Counted from the first letter of the stretch, positions 45,311 through 58,125 are shown. The stretch is 64,000 nucleotides of DNA from Euborellia annulipes (GCA_023213315.1 JAKCPI010012499.1:1-64000), one strand, 5' to 3'. The notes: generated by a model not told the origin, from the sequence alone. Numbers and translations: made by a program.

Positions 45311-47030
45311 AATTAAAATAATTTGCCTCCTCAACTAACTACTCAAGTTTGTCATTATATACAATAATTCCTGACATAATTATGTTATTGACTAGCCATT
45401 AGAGAAGTTTTTGCGGTCAATTCGTTGCGTGTGTTTAAAGAGGAGAGAAGAATCTCAAAAAAAAATTCAAAAATTACACAAGTAATTGAAATTTTCCATT
45501 AAACAAGGACGAAACAATAAGACGTAATTTTTAACAATAGAGTAAAATAATAAATAAGACCAAGTGTGAAGAGAGAGTATTTATTTTGGTTAACGAAGTT
45601 AGTGTTTTTTTTTTTTTTTTTTCTAAATAAAAAATTTTAAATTTTGATGAGCTCTAGGTCTACAGATATTATTATTACCAACTTTTTAACGGGTTCAACA
45701 TTTTTTCTAAATTATTATCTGAGAAATATTCCTTGCATCAATTTAAGAGAGAATAACCGTTTTTTTTTTTTTTTTTTCTTAAGTAAATTATGCAAAATCA
45801 ATGAAATGAAGAAAATATTATTCCTCTGCCTTAAACCAAAAGATGAAAGGTCATTCATATTCTGAATCCCCCCCCCCCAATTTATATTGTAACTTTTTCT
45901 TACAACCGGGCCGGATGGGGGGGGGGATCTAGGGGGGGGGGGGGAAAATTTTTTTTTTTATTCATATATCCGAATTAAAAGGAAGACTGAGCTGCTTAGA
46001 CTTTACTAAATAATAAATATTAATTTTAAAATATAAAATAAATATATAAAAAATGTTGCTTGCACAAGCATGCTTGTGATGCCGAAGGGAATTTGAGCAT
46101 CCTTGTACAAAAAGATTGCTCATACATGCTTGTCAAGTTTGCAGTTACGTATGTAGCCTTTACAGTTAGAATAAACTATTATTATAATGATTTGCAAAAA
46201 GATTTATATTTTTTGACAAATTTGAGCAAATATTAATACTAAAGTAGAGCAAATACTCTAGTAGGATTAGTTAGTAATTATCATAAGGTAATTGAGCTGA
46301 TATTTTTTCTAAAATTAATATGTTTAAAAGTTTTATGGTTTTTTTTTTTCTTTTTAATCTACGTACAACTAATTTCTCACAATAAACGTCTAATAAAATA
46401 TGAATGGCTATTGCGATAGTAGCTCTAATTGTTGTTTAATTTGAAATTTAAATTTAGACAAATTTGAATTACAAATTTAAAATCTTATTGCAATTTTTAC
46501 AAATAATTCATTAGATGAATTATCAGAACAGAGTTTATTATTTTAATAGATAGAAAACTGAGATTTCTAATTTTATTTATTTTAAAATTAAGAAAAAGAG
46601 AAGAGCCACTAGGATTACAGTAGATCTGACGTTCTGTTACAAATAATTGATTTTTTTTTTGTATATATGGACTTTTTGATATGATTGATTTAAATTTCTA
46701 TTTTCTAGACAACGATAGAACTAACTTTATCCACTTTAATAATTCATTATTTTTTTAATGATTTTTTTAAACAAATTTTTTCTGTCTCTTAACAACGGTA
46801 TGTGAGGAAGTAATAAACAAATGATGTAATTTAGTTAATTTATCAGCTACAAGTTCACTTAATTTTATTGAAATGTGTATGTATGTATTATATATTATTT
46901 TCTACAACACGCAAAGCAAACAGCTTTTAATTTTTTTTTCCCTTTCCAAACAACAAATTTTTTATTTGAAAAATACAATAATTAAAAAAAAAAAATAGAA
47001 TAGTTGAGAGGTAATCTCTAGCTTAGAAGA
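45311..47030. other. Intronic AT-rich sequence, nothing certain
   Basis: Contains G- and C-runs at 45868-45950 that may be a remnant of the hAT-like GGGCGGAT MITE. Confidence 0.4.
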
Positions 47031-47350
47031 ATTAAGGCGCTAATGAAAAATCGAAAGTGAAACTGCCGTGCCTTGAAAGTGCTAAGTACCTCGCAAGGTA
47101 TCGAAGTTGGGCCAAGGGTCGCGTGGCTTAAGGGCTCATGGCCAGAATGGGTCAGTGTTCGTTAAACATATGACACGCTAGGAAGTATGTAACCACCTAT
47201 GTATTGAGTATAAAATACTAGAGGGTAGGGGGATTGTAGTCTAGACTAGAGAGGATAAAAAAGGGCAAGTAGGAAGTGTGAAGAAATAACTGATTAAATA
47301 AGGAAGAGAATTGGAAATTAGATGAACGACTTGAGAAGAGTTGAGACTCG
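47031..47350. other. Unidentified complex block
   Basis: GGCGCTAATGAAAAATCGAA, CGTGCCTTGAAAGTGC, ACCTCGCAAGGTATCGAAG, GGGTCGCGTGGCTTAAGG. Short inverted CCTCGCAAGG. It could be a decayed transposon or a regulatory element. Confidence 0.25.
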
Positions 47351-48020
47351 AATGCCCGTTTGCACCAACACATCTTACAATTGTTAGATTTTAAGTTCGT
47401 CTTACATCTTACAAATTAGGAAATCGGCTCTTAAGATCCTCTATTTGTGCCTCCATAAATAATAACAATAAGAAATATTTATTTCAAAAAAATATATATT
47501 CTATATATTAATATAAACTCAACTGAATGCCACATATCGCTTTTTAGGTTATGGAAGGCTCTAGGGTAGCTTAAGATCTAAGATGTTTTGGTGCAAATGG
47601 GCATAACTAAATTATTCTCATTATAAAGAAAACATACTTTCAACCTTACACTATTCAAATTCGTTTTGAAATTAATAAATAAAGACATTTATAATATCAT
47701 GGTGGTTTATTTTAGTTAGTAATGAAGAATAGGACTACATAAAATTACATTTTATCCATGATTTCTGCAGGTGAACTATTTGCTTTAGTTTTTCAAAATT
47801 AACGACGGCTGAAGAAATATTATCAAAAACGTTGTGATTTTTGTAGTTAATTTGTATTAATTTCCAAATAATATAAAACAGGATTAATGTCAAAAAAATG
47901 ACTTTTATTACTAATGGCAACCAGAGCAATTTTTTAATTGGTCAGAAGGCGGTGTGAGAGTAAAAGAATTTAAAGTTATTTTAAAAATTAAAGATCTCTG
48001 ATAGTATTTACAAATTTACC

Positions 48021-48180
48021 AACCCCGGAAGGATGTTAGGTGGATGGCCTCAAATGGCCAACGGGATTTGAACTCCGGCATCAGTCAGTGCGTGGCAGAT
48101 TAAATTTACTATTTTATTTACAAGAGGCGAGAACTCTTTCACTGTGCTACGGCCCAGGGGCTGATACAAATTATTATAGC
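48021..48180 (-). mobile_element. Possible tRNA-derived repeat
   Basis: The reverse strand carries GCCCCTGGGCCGTAGCACAG and a B-box-like CCGGAGTTCAAATCCC. No A-tail is seen. Confidence 0.4.
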
Positions 48181-48540
48181 TATAATTTTTATAGATATCC
48201 TAAAGCAACAACACCTAGAGGATCCCATCTGCTAAGAACATGAATGGCAATCCTAAGTTACCCGATTTCTTTTACTATCTATATATAAGTATATCAGTCT
48301 GTCTAAACAACAGGAGAATGGGCAGGAGCAGCCAAAAATAAAAAGCCTCCGCATAAAAAAGCATTCACAATCTAATGAGTCGTTTCGTGATAATTTTATT
48401 GTCTCATTTTCAGTCCTTCAAAATTCTTAATGACCCGAAGTTGGCAATAAGGGCATAATACATAAATATGCATGTATTGTATCCATATGACCATCTCTGG
48501 GACACTCATTTTTTTAATTTTTTTTTTTTTTTTTAATTTT

Positions 48541-48706
48541 TATTTAAGGTCTTTTTCGGCATCGAGGGTCATTTAGACCCCGTATCTATTTATAGGTAGC
48601 CTAATCCAATTGAAATAAATTTTTGTCGCATGAGAGGGGATGCGAACCCCCCAATGTTACCAGAAGCTAATGCTCTAGCCCTGAGTCACAGGCCAAAGGT
48701 ACAGTG
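48541..48706 (-). mobile_element. tRNA-derived SINE, second type
   Basis: Reverse-strand copy: A box TGACTCAGGGCTAGAGC, B box GGGTTCGCATCCCC, then CATGCGACAAAAATTTATTT, CTAAATGACCCTCGATGCCG and an A-run. Confidence 0.82.
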
Positions 48707-48845
48707 AGCGACAATATCAAGTCCAACCCATGCATTTTCTTCTTGTGATTATTTCTTTGTTTTTATAAAAGAAAATGAAAATCTTTATTGGAAATTTTCT
48801 AAGTTTGAACCATGAAAGTTTCCATTAAAAAATATATAATCTTTT

Positions 48846-50200
<1,355 letters not shown>

Positions 50201-50299
50201 GGAAGTCAATCCCCATATTTTTTTTTAAACAATGAAAATTCACAAGTAGAAAACACATGAGTGGGACTTAATATTGTCACTCACTGTACATTATCAATT

Positions 50300-50385
50300 A
50301 TTTTAAGCACTGAAGATGGGACAATAAAGTTAACCCGAAACGTCTCGTTGGATTGTAAAAATCACAAGATTTTTATTTCTGTCTG
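50300..50385 (+). repeat. CTGAAGA...CCCGAAACGTC motif block
   Basis: CACTGAAGATGGGACAATAA, then GTTAACCCGAAACGTCTCG. Resembles the motif at 55056-55281 and 15720. Confidence 0.4.
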
Positions 50386-50865
50386 TTCCTGTTCCTTCTT
50401 CTGATATAAGCTTATAAACAAATAACCACCGACTTCATTAATTTATCAGTCAGTATTCATCACTTCAAATCAAGTATCAGAACATGGGACAGAGCAACTT
50501 GTTCCTCTAATTTAAATACAGACCCCAAATCATAAGAAAGGGAAACAAATGTTATCTCATGTTAATCCCTCATTCAACATTAGAACTTTTTCGGGGGCCG
50601 TATTTAAAAGTCTCTTTATTTAAATATATTGTTAATTGAATTTAATTCTCTGTATAAATCATAATGTTTCAACTAAAGCCAACGGTTACCAGTTTAAAAT
50701 TAATGAATTCTTTAATATATAGACTTTTACAAATCAATGGATTCGATTAGGTATTATGTATTTGATTGAAGAGAGAAATCAAAAAAAAATTTTTAATAAA
50801 TTTATAGGTATAATATTTCAATCATCAATTAAAATGAAATATAGCAAAAAGATGTCGTATTTTAC

Positions 50866-51106
50866 CTGGGGAGCAGTGGAGATGGGAGCTGGCGGAGGTA
50901 GTGGCTGGTGGCTGATGTGTAGGCGAGGGGTTGGTTTCAGCCATAGCGCCCCAGAGCGCTGAGTGCCTTGCTGTGCCCCCGCAGCCACTTGCCTTGAGCT
51001 CGGCTTTGCCTCCGAACGCAAGTTCGTCAACGGAGATCAGCATCGTGCTGGCCGCAGGGTGCAGCCGTGCATCGCCTGGGGAACACCACCAAGCGGCTCG
51101 CCTCAC
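50866..51106 (-). CDS. eyg: eyegone-class Pax gene, exon 2 with the probable start codon
   Basis: A GC-rich island stands in AT-rich intron, with acceptor TTGTGCAG and donor CCAG|GTAAAA on the minus strand, 241 bp. Only one frame gives the phase-1 end needed to join exon 3 (the split codon G|TG gives Val). In that frame the first ATG is at 51043, giving 59 codons: MLISVDELAFGG..., a Cys/Gly/Ala stretch, then a Ser/Thr/Pro-rich end, TNPSPTHQPPATTSASSHL. The same frame stays open upstream of the ATG to the acceptor, so initiation in exon 1 is not excluded, although exon 1 has stops near its 3' end. A second in-frame ATG (MAETNPSP) could also serve. I do not recognise a domain. Membership in the gene is inferred from strand, splice phase and position; conservation would settle it. 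Confidence 0.6.
51037..51072 (-). promoter_or_regulatory. Short upstream open reading frame overlapping the proposed start codon
   Basis: In exon 2 an out-of-frame ATG at 51072 opens an 11-codon frame whose TGA lies inside the sequence ATGCTGA that also contains the proposed main ATG (51043). If exon 1 is untranslated, ribosomes would meet this uORF first and end one base past the main start, an arrangement known elsewhere to allow termination-reinitiation. This depends on the start assignment being right. Confidence 0.35.
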
Positions 51107-51289
51107 CTGCACAATATCAGTAAATAAAAATTAATTTAAATTGATATTCTAATGGGACGTCACCAAAATCCAATCTACACCGAAATTTAAAGAGAGCTAT
51201 TTATTTATTTATTTGAAGTTTTTAAAATTTGTTGAAATTCTCTCGAAAGTGAGAACAGATTTTGACATTTTTTTTTTAATTTGCCCTCT

Positions 51290-51450
51290 GGGCTGCTGAG
51301 GCCTATTAGGGTAAATTATGTTATACCGATGGCTACTTGGGGACATTCAACAGGCTGATCCCAGGGGTCCCCAACCCGAAGTTTCGCCGAGCTTAAGCGG
51401 AACGATTGTGATGACTCTTGTTATCCCGGACCCCCGGGAAATTTTTTTCA
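51290..51450. mobile_element. Possible hAT-like MITE remnant
   Basis: CCCAGGGGTCCCCAACCCG resembles hAT termini and CCCGGACCCCCGGG is a possible opposite end. The borders are uncertain. Confidence 0.35.
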
Positions 51451-51489
51451 TTCTTTTATGAATATATATATAGAAATATAGTGGGCAAG

Positions 51490-51731
51490 CAAGGACAGAT
51501 ACAAGGGAGGGTAAAGGAGGTAATTACCATCATTCCCCTCCCCGAAATTTAAGAAAAATATTATTTTTGAAAATTTATTTATAATATAAAATTTTGAAAA
51601 TTAATACTTAAAAATTTGATTTGTATATATATTTTTACTTTCTCTTACCGAAAGTAAGAGAAAAGTTTGTAAGATGTGCGACCAGTCACACCAGGCACCC
51701 CCAGAAAACTTCTCTGGATCCCCACACCTTG
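51490..51731. mobile_element. hAT-like MITE (CAAGGGCGGATACAAG family) carrying an HPE piece
   Basis: CAAGGACAGATACAAGG left, CTCTGGATCCCCACACCTTG right, near-duplication TGGGCAAG/TGGGGAAA. The interior has a T-run, ACTTTCTCTTACCG, and GCGACCAGTCACACCAG from HPE. Confidence 0.8.
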
Positions 51732-51839
51732 TGGGGAAAATAATATTTTTATAGACTTAATTAAGTGAAATAAGTATAGTGTATTTTTAAGTTCATGTAG
51801 ATACTAATAGCAGGCAGGTCTATGTATTTTATTTTTTTT

Positions 51840-52876
51840 ACTTTCTCTTAGCCTATATATGAAATATATAGGAGAGAAAGTATTGCGATCATGTCAAAAA
51901 TTCGATGTCGAGATTTTGATGGATATACATGTTTTGAGGTCCCCTGAGTCCAAAAAAGTGGGTCCCGCAATTGGTCGGGTGTGTGTCTGTGTGTCTGTGT
52001 GTGTGGAACCATTTTTTTTAGCATGAAGGAGTTGAGCTAGCGGATTGAAATTTTATATTTAACTTAGGTACCTTTGAAGAATCTCAAAATAAGCTTTTGA
52101 ACAAAATCGGCCAAAAAGTACTAGTACTTTACTGATGTACTTTTTCAGTTTTTTCGATTTTCTCAAAATTCCCTCCAAGGATTTTTTTAAAATTCATAAA
52201 TGAACTATTTTTTAGATGCTCTTTAAAATGTATATTCTCATTTTGCCGTTGAAATCTTCTGAAGACCACTTTACTCTTGTTCTTCATAGGAAAGATAGAA
52301 ATGGTTGCCATGGTAACGGAATTTAAATCTTTTTCTTTTTATTAGATTAAAAAAAGTAAAAAATCAATTATTATTTAAATTCCCATTTTTTTTTTTTTAA
52401 TTTTTTTTGTGTCTTTAATTGTTTCAAAGATTAAAACATATATGTCTCTCTCTCTCTCTCTCTCACTTGCAAACATTATCGTCTCTCTCTACTCTTTTTA
52501 AATTCCCTTTCCACCTTATCTTCGCATAGGAACAATGTTAATTTCCTATAGGGATTTGTATGTTAATTTCGATTCAAGGGGGTCCCCTTTAGAACTTTTT
52601 AGGCATTTAAAATTTTTTTTCCAATTCTTATGAAATTTTGTATTTATTTACGATTCTATATTGTGTATAAAATGTCCAAATATGAGATTAAAATTTTTGA
52701 AAAATAACCATAGTTTATTTGAAGCAGTCAACATTTAAAATGCAAGTTTGAAACTAAGGTGCTATCGGAAACTAAATATATCTCGACACAAAAATCTGGT
52801 GTGACCAGCACAGTGCGCAACTTTCTCTTACCGAAGGGTAAGAGAAAGTTGTGTGCTGTGCGCCAGTCACACCAGA
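51840..52876 (+). mobile_element. HPE copy, long subfamily, full length (about 1,037 bp)
   Basis: It begins ACTTTCTCTTAGCC and has every standard block, then the about 400-bp subfamily insert (TC tract, GGGGGTCCCCTTTAG) seen also at 8090-8450. The terminal hairpin is almost perfect around CTTACCGAAGGGTAAG. T-runs lie on both sides. Confidence 0.88.
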
Positions 52877-52879
52877 TTT

Positions 52880-53725
52880 TTATTTTTGTGTTTGTAATTA
52901 TTTTTTTTTTTTTTATTTCTCTAAATATACAGCCAGTTCTCATTTACATACATGTTAAAAGACTGACTAAAGGTCGGGAGAAATTTTTTTTATTGTCCCG
53001 TGGGTGTTTCAAGTTTGAAGCGCTCAGCTATAAAAGTCCCATATACTAGAAAATATCTAAATTGCAATCTTGTAATGTTGCTTATATTAGATTTTTGAAT
53101 TTTTTCTGAAATATATAAACTAGTAGAAATTTATTTTAAGTAGCCTATATATTTAAATTTTAATACTAAAGAATTTCATTAATTAATTGATAAATAGGAA
53201 GAGATGCCCTTAGATGAAAAAGAACTTAAACAAAAATAATCAATTGAGTTAAACGCTGATGTGGCTCTAAAAACTCTATCAATATATAAAAGAATATAGT
53301 CTACAATTATTTATTTATCGAGGACATTAAATAAAAAAATTCACAATAGAATATATGATAGTTTTTTCAATATCTCACCTGTTGAATAAATACTTAATTA
53401 AATTTCTTTTTTTAGTATAAGTCAGGTCGTTTTAGTAATTCTAGATACATAAACAGGGGTGGAAAGAATCCTAAATCCTCTCTCTTCTTTTAGGAAATAA
53501 AGCATTGTTTGATTCATAGGGGAGGAAAGGGAAAGTGCATCATTTGACTTTTTCCGTAATTATTATATAAACTTGGGATAAAATTTCTGAAATTCCAAAA
53601 ACTGTCCAATAATTTCGTCGATTTTAATTTTTTTTTTTTTTTTTCAATGTTTTTTTTCCTCAGTCGAAATTATTTGTGCTGAATCTATTTTTGAGGATTT
53701 TTGATAAAGAATTTTTTTTTTTTTT
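52880..53725. other. Intronic AT-rich sequence, nothing recognised
   Basis: No repeat ends; open frames are fortuitous. Confidence 0.5.
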
Positions 53726-53857
53726 AATTTTTCTCTTTCGGAATCAATACCATCAATTTATAGATGGTAGATAGCGAATTCAATTGAAATCAATTTTTTC
53801 GTCTGGTACAGTATGTAAATTCTCAACCTTGGGAATCAGAAGCTAATACTCTACCTG

Positions 53858-54877
53858 TAAAAAAATTTCGATGATTTTACAATTTTTTGTTGTGCAAATT
53901 TCAAGACCAATAGATACTAAATTTACTATACAGTTGAATTATATTTTTTACAAAACTCTTTGCAAAAATCGTTTACAAATGCGTGGTAATTTTACTAATA
54001 TTTAGCAATTTTCGAGTCCAAATGTCTGGCAATTTTACCAATATTTGGCAATTTTTGAGTCCAAATTTGGAATTTTACTGATATTTAGCAATTTTCGAGT
54101 CCAAAATGTGTGGTAATTTTACAAATATTTAGCAATTTTACAATCCAAATGTTTGTAATTTTACTAATATGAGCGGAAAAAAAGAAAAAAAAATTTAGAC
54201 TGGACCCATAGGTTATTGACCTTTAGGGGACTCTCTACCTGGATGGAGGAAGTAAATATTTTTATTTAATGAAAAATTCTTCAGGATTTGAACACTGACT
54301 TTTTTTAGAAGCTGCTGCAATTCATTTGACCATCGCATCACCTGTTAACTAATTGTCTATCTCTGCTATTTGGCATCAGGATGACCTCACTGTAAACTAT
54401 TTTTTACTAAATAATAAAATAAAAAATAAACTTAAAGTTATCTTAATATTATTATTTTTTGTATTATTATAACTTAATTAAATCCTTAGAGTGCCAAAAA
54501 TGTCTTTATTAAGAAAGCTAAAAAAGCTAGTCGAAAACAAAGTCGGCCATGTTGGCCATCTCAGACAGCCTTAAAAGGAAAATTACTATACCCTTTTTGT
54601 AAAATTACAAACCCTTTTCTAAATTACAAACCGTGTTCTAAAATTACAATGCCGTTGTATTGTAAAATTAGAAATCGTATGGTAAAATTACAATATTTGA
54701 CTCTAATTTTCCAAGAGAATTGTAATTTTAAAATGTTTTTTGGTTGTAAAATTTTTTGAATGCATATATTTGTAAATTTAGTAGTACAAATGTATGGTAG
54801 TTTTTCATTTACAAGGAAAATTTGTAAATTTACTATACTAAAACATACTAAAATTAAAATTTTTTTTTACAGTGTAC
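53858..54877. mobile_element. Element of about 1 kb with CTGTAAAAAAATTT ends, inside a SINE
   Basis: Left CCTGTAAAAAAATTTCG and right AATTTTTTTTTACAG are inverted; TACC is at both borders. The interior is full of AATTTTAC and GTAAAATT words. Superfamily unknown. Confidence 0.55.
53975..54170. repeat. Tandem repeat, about 45-50 bp unit, four to five copies
   Basis: Unit: TTTTACTAATATTTAGCAAT then TTTCGAGTCCAAATGTCTGG, with small changes and length differences between units. Confidence 0.8.
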
Positions 54878-55055
54878 CGCTGAGAACAAAAGATATTTAA
54901 CTTTCTTGAAAAAAAGTATTGTGATCATTTCAAATTTGATTTTTCAAGCCGGGATTTTCCACTTTCGAAAGGTTTATATATACCTGGTATATATAGTCTA
55001 TGTGCTTTTAAATTTTGGAGTTTAAGCTTTCACAATAGTTATCATTAGTAAAAGA

Positions 55056-55281
55056 ATTTGATTTTCGGTTTAACTGTGGATTATAGTGTAAAATTTACAA
55101 CGTTTCGGCCACTCATTCTGTGCCCTTCTCCTGGTACAATTCAGCTTTGAAAGGTTGTTACATCTGTGATAATCTCAATTGAATCAATTCAATAGAGAAT
55201 TGTACCTGAAGAAGGCCACAGAATGAGTGGCCGAAACGTTGTAAATTTTACAAATAAACCACAGTTAAACCGAAAATCAAA
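55056..55281. repeat. Palindrome with GGCCGAAACGTTG motifs on both arms
   Basis: ATTTGATTTTCGGTTTAACT at the left is inverted as AGTTAAACCGAAAATCAAAT at the right. Inside each arm, reading outward, are CTGAAGAAGGCCACAGAATG and AGTGGCCGAAACGTTG. Confidence 0.8.
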
Positions 55282-55289
55282 TATGTGCT

Positions 55290-56455
55290 TTTACTCTAAA
55301 GGCATCACCTCGTTAATATATACATGAAAATATGTAAAAAAAAAAAATTTATTTGCATCTTAAATTTGAATTTGAATCATGATAGAACAAAATTTTTAAA
55401 AAATTTGATAATTTCTCTATCATTATAGGTAAAATTGCATTAATATTCCATAAATTAAGATATGATTATTATGTGTTGTTAAAAAAAATACTAATACAAT
55501 TCAATTTTATCGTTAAAGAAATAAATTTCATTTATTCAACAAGTGACGACTTGAAAAAATTATCGTATCCCATTCTATGAATTTTTTTTTTTTATTGTCT
55601 TTGTTAAAAAAAGATAAATAATTTAATGAATTCTAAAATTCTTATTAGAGTTCCTTTATAAATATATTGAAAGGCTTTTAGGGCCACATCAGCGTTTAAT
55701 ACAATTGAAATGGGGGAAGAGTGAAATAATTTTTTTACGTCAAACCTACAAATATTTAATTACAATTGAAATATTATCTTTTCAATCTACTAATCCCCTT
55801 AAAATGATTGCCACTAAATGATGCATAATTTAAATTAATCGATTTGAATTAGATTATTTTTTTTTTTTTGTAATTATATTCTAAAAAACAACAACGTCCA
55901 TATTTCAAATTAACTGAAAGCTTCAGTATAAATTTATTAAAATAATTACCGGTAGCAAAAAGCCTCTCGGGCATCTATCCCTTTAAAGATTTAATAATAA
56001 TAATAATATCAGTCAATAAAAAAAAGAACTGATCAGATCAGGACATGATTTGAGTTCTCACGCACACGCGACCCTTTTTTTTAAGGGTTCACTCCTTTGT
56101 TTGATTCAATTCATTAACAGATGAATGGATCCTCTCAATTCACTTGAGAATTTTATTTCTTTTTTTTAGATAATAAGGAAATGATAGATTTTCTTAAAGA
56201 GACCTTTGAAGGTTATCATTCAAATTTATTAATAGGATAAATAATGTCAAATAGTAAATGATTAGAGTAATTTGAGAAAAACAAATTGAATTGATGCCCT
56301 TGATTATGTCGTTATAGCAGTAAAACAACATTAGCAAGTTTTATTAATAAAAACAATATAAAAAAAATGTTTAAATAAAACTATTTCGATCAATTTGGGA
56401 TTCTGGTTGAGTAAAATTGCTTAATATTTATTTTTTTTTATTTATTTTGATTATA
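55290..56455. other. Intronic AT-rich sequence, nothing recognised
   Basis: A slightly complex patch at 56040-56110 (CACGCACACGCGACCC) only. Confidence 0.45.
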
Positions 56456-56457
56456 AA

Positions 56458-56530
56458 AAAAAACTGAAAAAGTACTTCAGTAAAGTACTAGTACTTTTTG
56501 GCCGATTTTGTGCAAAAGCATATTTATACA
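56458..56530 (-). mobile_element. HPE fragment
   Basis: CTGAAAAAGTACTTCAGTAA, AGTACTAGTACTTTTTGGCC, TTTTGTGCAAAAGC. Confidence 0.7.
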
Positions 56531-56579
56531 CGATTATTGTTATTAAAAATAAAATATATTTTTGCATAAATCATGGTTT

Positions 56580-56710
56580 ATATCAGGGGGGTGCACTCCA
56601 ATGGGAGAATTTGAAATTGTGTGACGTCACGTATGCCACCCCAGTGAGAGTTTGACACTTGAATCCGCTAGAGAGCAGGGTAGTCAACCGATGAAATGAT
56701 CATGTGATTT
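56580..56710 (+). promoter_or_regulatory. GC-richer block with a TGACGTCA site upstream of the 106-residue frame
   Basis: A compact, non-repetitive stretch contains a perfect CRE palindrome (TGACGTCA) at about 56622 and the words GCACTCCAATGGGAG and CCGCTAGAGAGCAGGG. It lies 280 bp before the hypothetical plus-strand frame and could be its old promoter or an intronic enhancer of the Pax gene. No TATA box is seen. Confidence 0.25.
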
Positions 56711-56985
56711 CTATATATATTATATTCAAATATTGTCAAATACGTTAAAATTGTCATTCAAGAGATAAGTATTGGATTTCATTATATACTTAAAAATGTT
56801 TTTAATTATATTTATATGTTTATTAACTACATTTCCATTTATATTTTTAGGAAAAAGAAAATGTTTAGCAAAAAATTGCAATTATGCAATTATGACAAAC
56901 TAATGAAATTGATAACCTAAAGATCATTCGATTTGAGCACAGTATTCCTAAAAATAACAGTCACCTGTGAGATCTTTCACAACAA

Positions 56986-57306
56986 ATGGAAACATCAAAT
57001 AAGATAAGTAATTTTTCTAATAAAACTAATAAAACTATGATAAATATTAGTGAAAATCAAACAATTGTCAATATTTTTGACAATAGTTTGAGAACACCAA
57101 ATATTCTTTTAAAATTTATTATAGAAATGGAGAAAGATCATCCATTAAATGATACATCAAATTCCTTAGAAGTTTTTTCTTTTGCTGAGGATTCAGATGT
57201 TATTCTTCGACAAAACTATCAACTGGACAACTCACCTAATTTACCAATAACTTACGTTACTAATTTTGATTCTTTTTTCAGATCGTCACAAATCTATAAC
57301 AAATGA
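56986..57306 (+). CDS. Hypothetical 106-residue open frame in intron 1, possibly a decayed gene
   Basis: This plus-strand frame opposes the Pax gene. It begins METSNKISNFSNKTNKT, is rich in Asn/Ser/Thr, and has a better-structured middle (LLKFIIEMEKDHPLND) and an acidic patch (FSFAEDSD). Codon use looks less random than the simple-sequence frames nearby. Upstream in the same frame, after a stop at about 56970, is DNLKIIRFEHSIPKNNSHL. In another frame just after a TTTTAG acceptor-like site lies KRKCLAKNCNY. A Cys-x4-Cys followed by a basic/aromatic and IPKN block is faintly reminiscent of a THAP zinc finger of transposon origin, which would make this a frameshifted relic. An AATAAA-like signal lies near 57434. 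I do not recognise a definite family. Confidence 0.35.
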   Translation: METSNKISNFSNKTNKTMINISENQTIVNIFDNSLRTPNILLKFIIEMEKDHPLNDTSNSLEVFSFAEDSDVILRQNYQLDNSPNLPITYVTNFDSFFRSSQIYNK

Positions 57307-57734
57307 CAATTTAACTTTATTTATTTATCTCTTGTGTATATTTGTTCATTTTTACATATTATAAATTTTTTTATTTCTTTTTTGTATTCTGTACCCCAAA
57401 AGGTATAAAATGTATTTATCTGTATTTTTTTTAAATAAATAGTTTATCTTTCCAAAATATCTGATGTTTATGTAATAAAAAATACCCAGATTCTTTCTAT
57501 ATTAAAAATTACTTATTAACAAAAAAATAATATATATAATTAAAAAAAAAAAAAATCAATCAATAATATATATATATATATTTACATGAAATACATAATT
57601 TTAAATTTAGCGGCTAAAATTTGGTTTGAATTTTGCGCAAATTCCCTGCGTTCTGATTCGTGCCACCCTGATGGCGGACAAAAACCAGAAATTAACATTG
57701 AGTACGCTCTCTGTTTATATATATACTCTGTGGT

Positions 57735-57862
57735 TTATATTTTAGAAAATAATAATACAAAAAAGTGTTATTAATTATAAAAAAAATACGTTTCGGCAGC
57801 AGAATTGGTAGCATAGTTTTTATATTATTATTAGCTAAAATAAACTACGGTGTATGCCAAAA
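57735..57862. mobile_element. Short relative of the inverted-repeat element at 1961-2895
   Basis: AATAATACAAAAAAGTGTTA on the left and TTATTATTAGCTAAAATAAA on the right correspond to the outer arms of that element, with GTTTCGGCAGCAGAATTGG between them. Confidence 0.5.
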
Positions 57863-57914
57863 AAAATGTCTTATTTCTAATAAGTCGTAGGATAAAGGAT
57901 ACAGTGATTGGCCC

Positions 57915-58125
57915 CGGGAAAGATAGGAGAAATGGTTGCTATGGAAACAAAATATAAATATTTTCCCATACTTATAAATTTTACATCTCTCGAATATTTC
58001 GTACTGTTGGAAACTATATAGGCCTACATGTCGACACAAAAAATCTGGTGTGACAAGCACAGAACACAACTTTCGATTACCGAAGGTAAAAGAAAGTTGT
58101 GTGCTGTGCGACCAGTCACACCATA
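57915..58125 (+). mobile_element. HPE terminal third
   Basis: GAAAGATAGGAGAAATGG, GGTTGCTATGGAAACAAAAT, CATGTCGACACAAAAAATC, then the terminal hairpin to CCAGTCACACCA. Confidence 0.8.

Larger units (their letters stand above)
53731..54895 (-). mobile_element. tRNA-derived SINE, second type, interrupted
   Basis: Reverse strand: TTCGGAATCAATACC, CAATTGAAATCAATTTTTTC and GGAATCAGAAGCTAATACTC before the insertion; GCTGAGAACAAAAG after it, matching GCTCTAGCCCTGAGTC in the copy at 48660. Confidence 0.6.

Noticed and set aside
53975..54170. CRISPR-like array of repeats
   Set aside because: Units are tandem without unique spacers, vary in length, and lie within an animal transposon.
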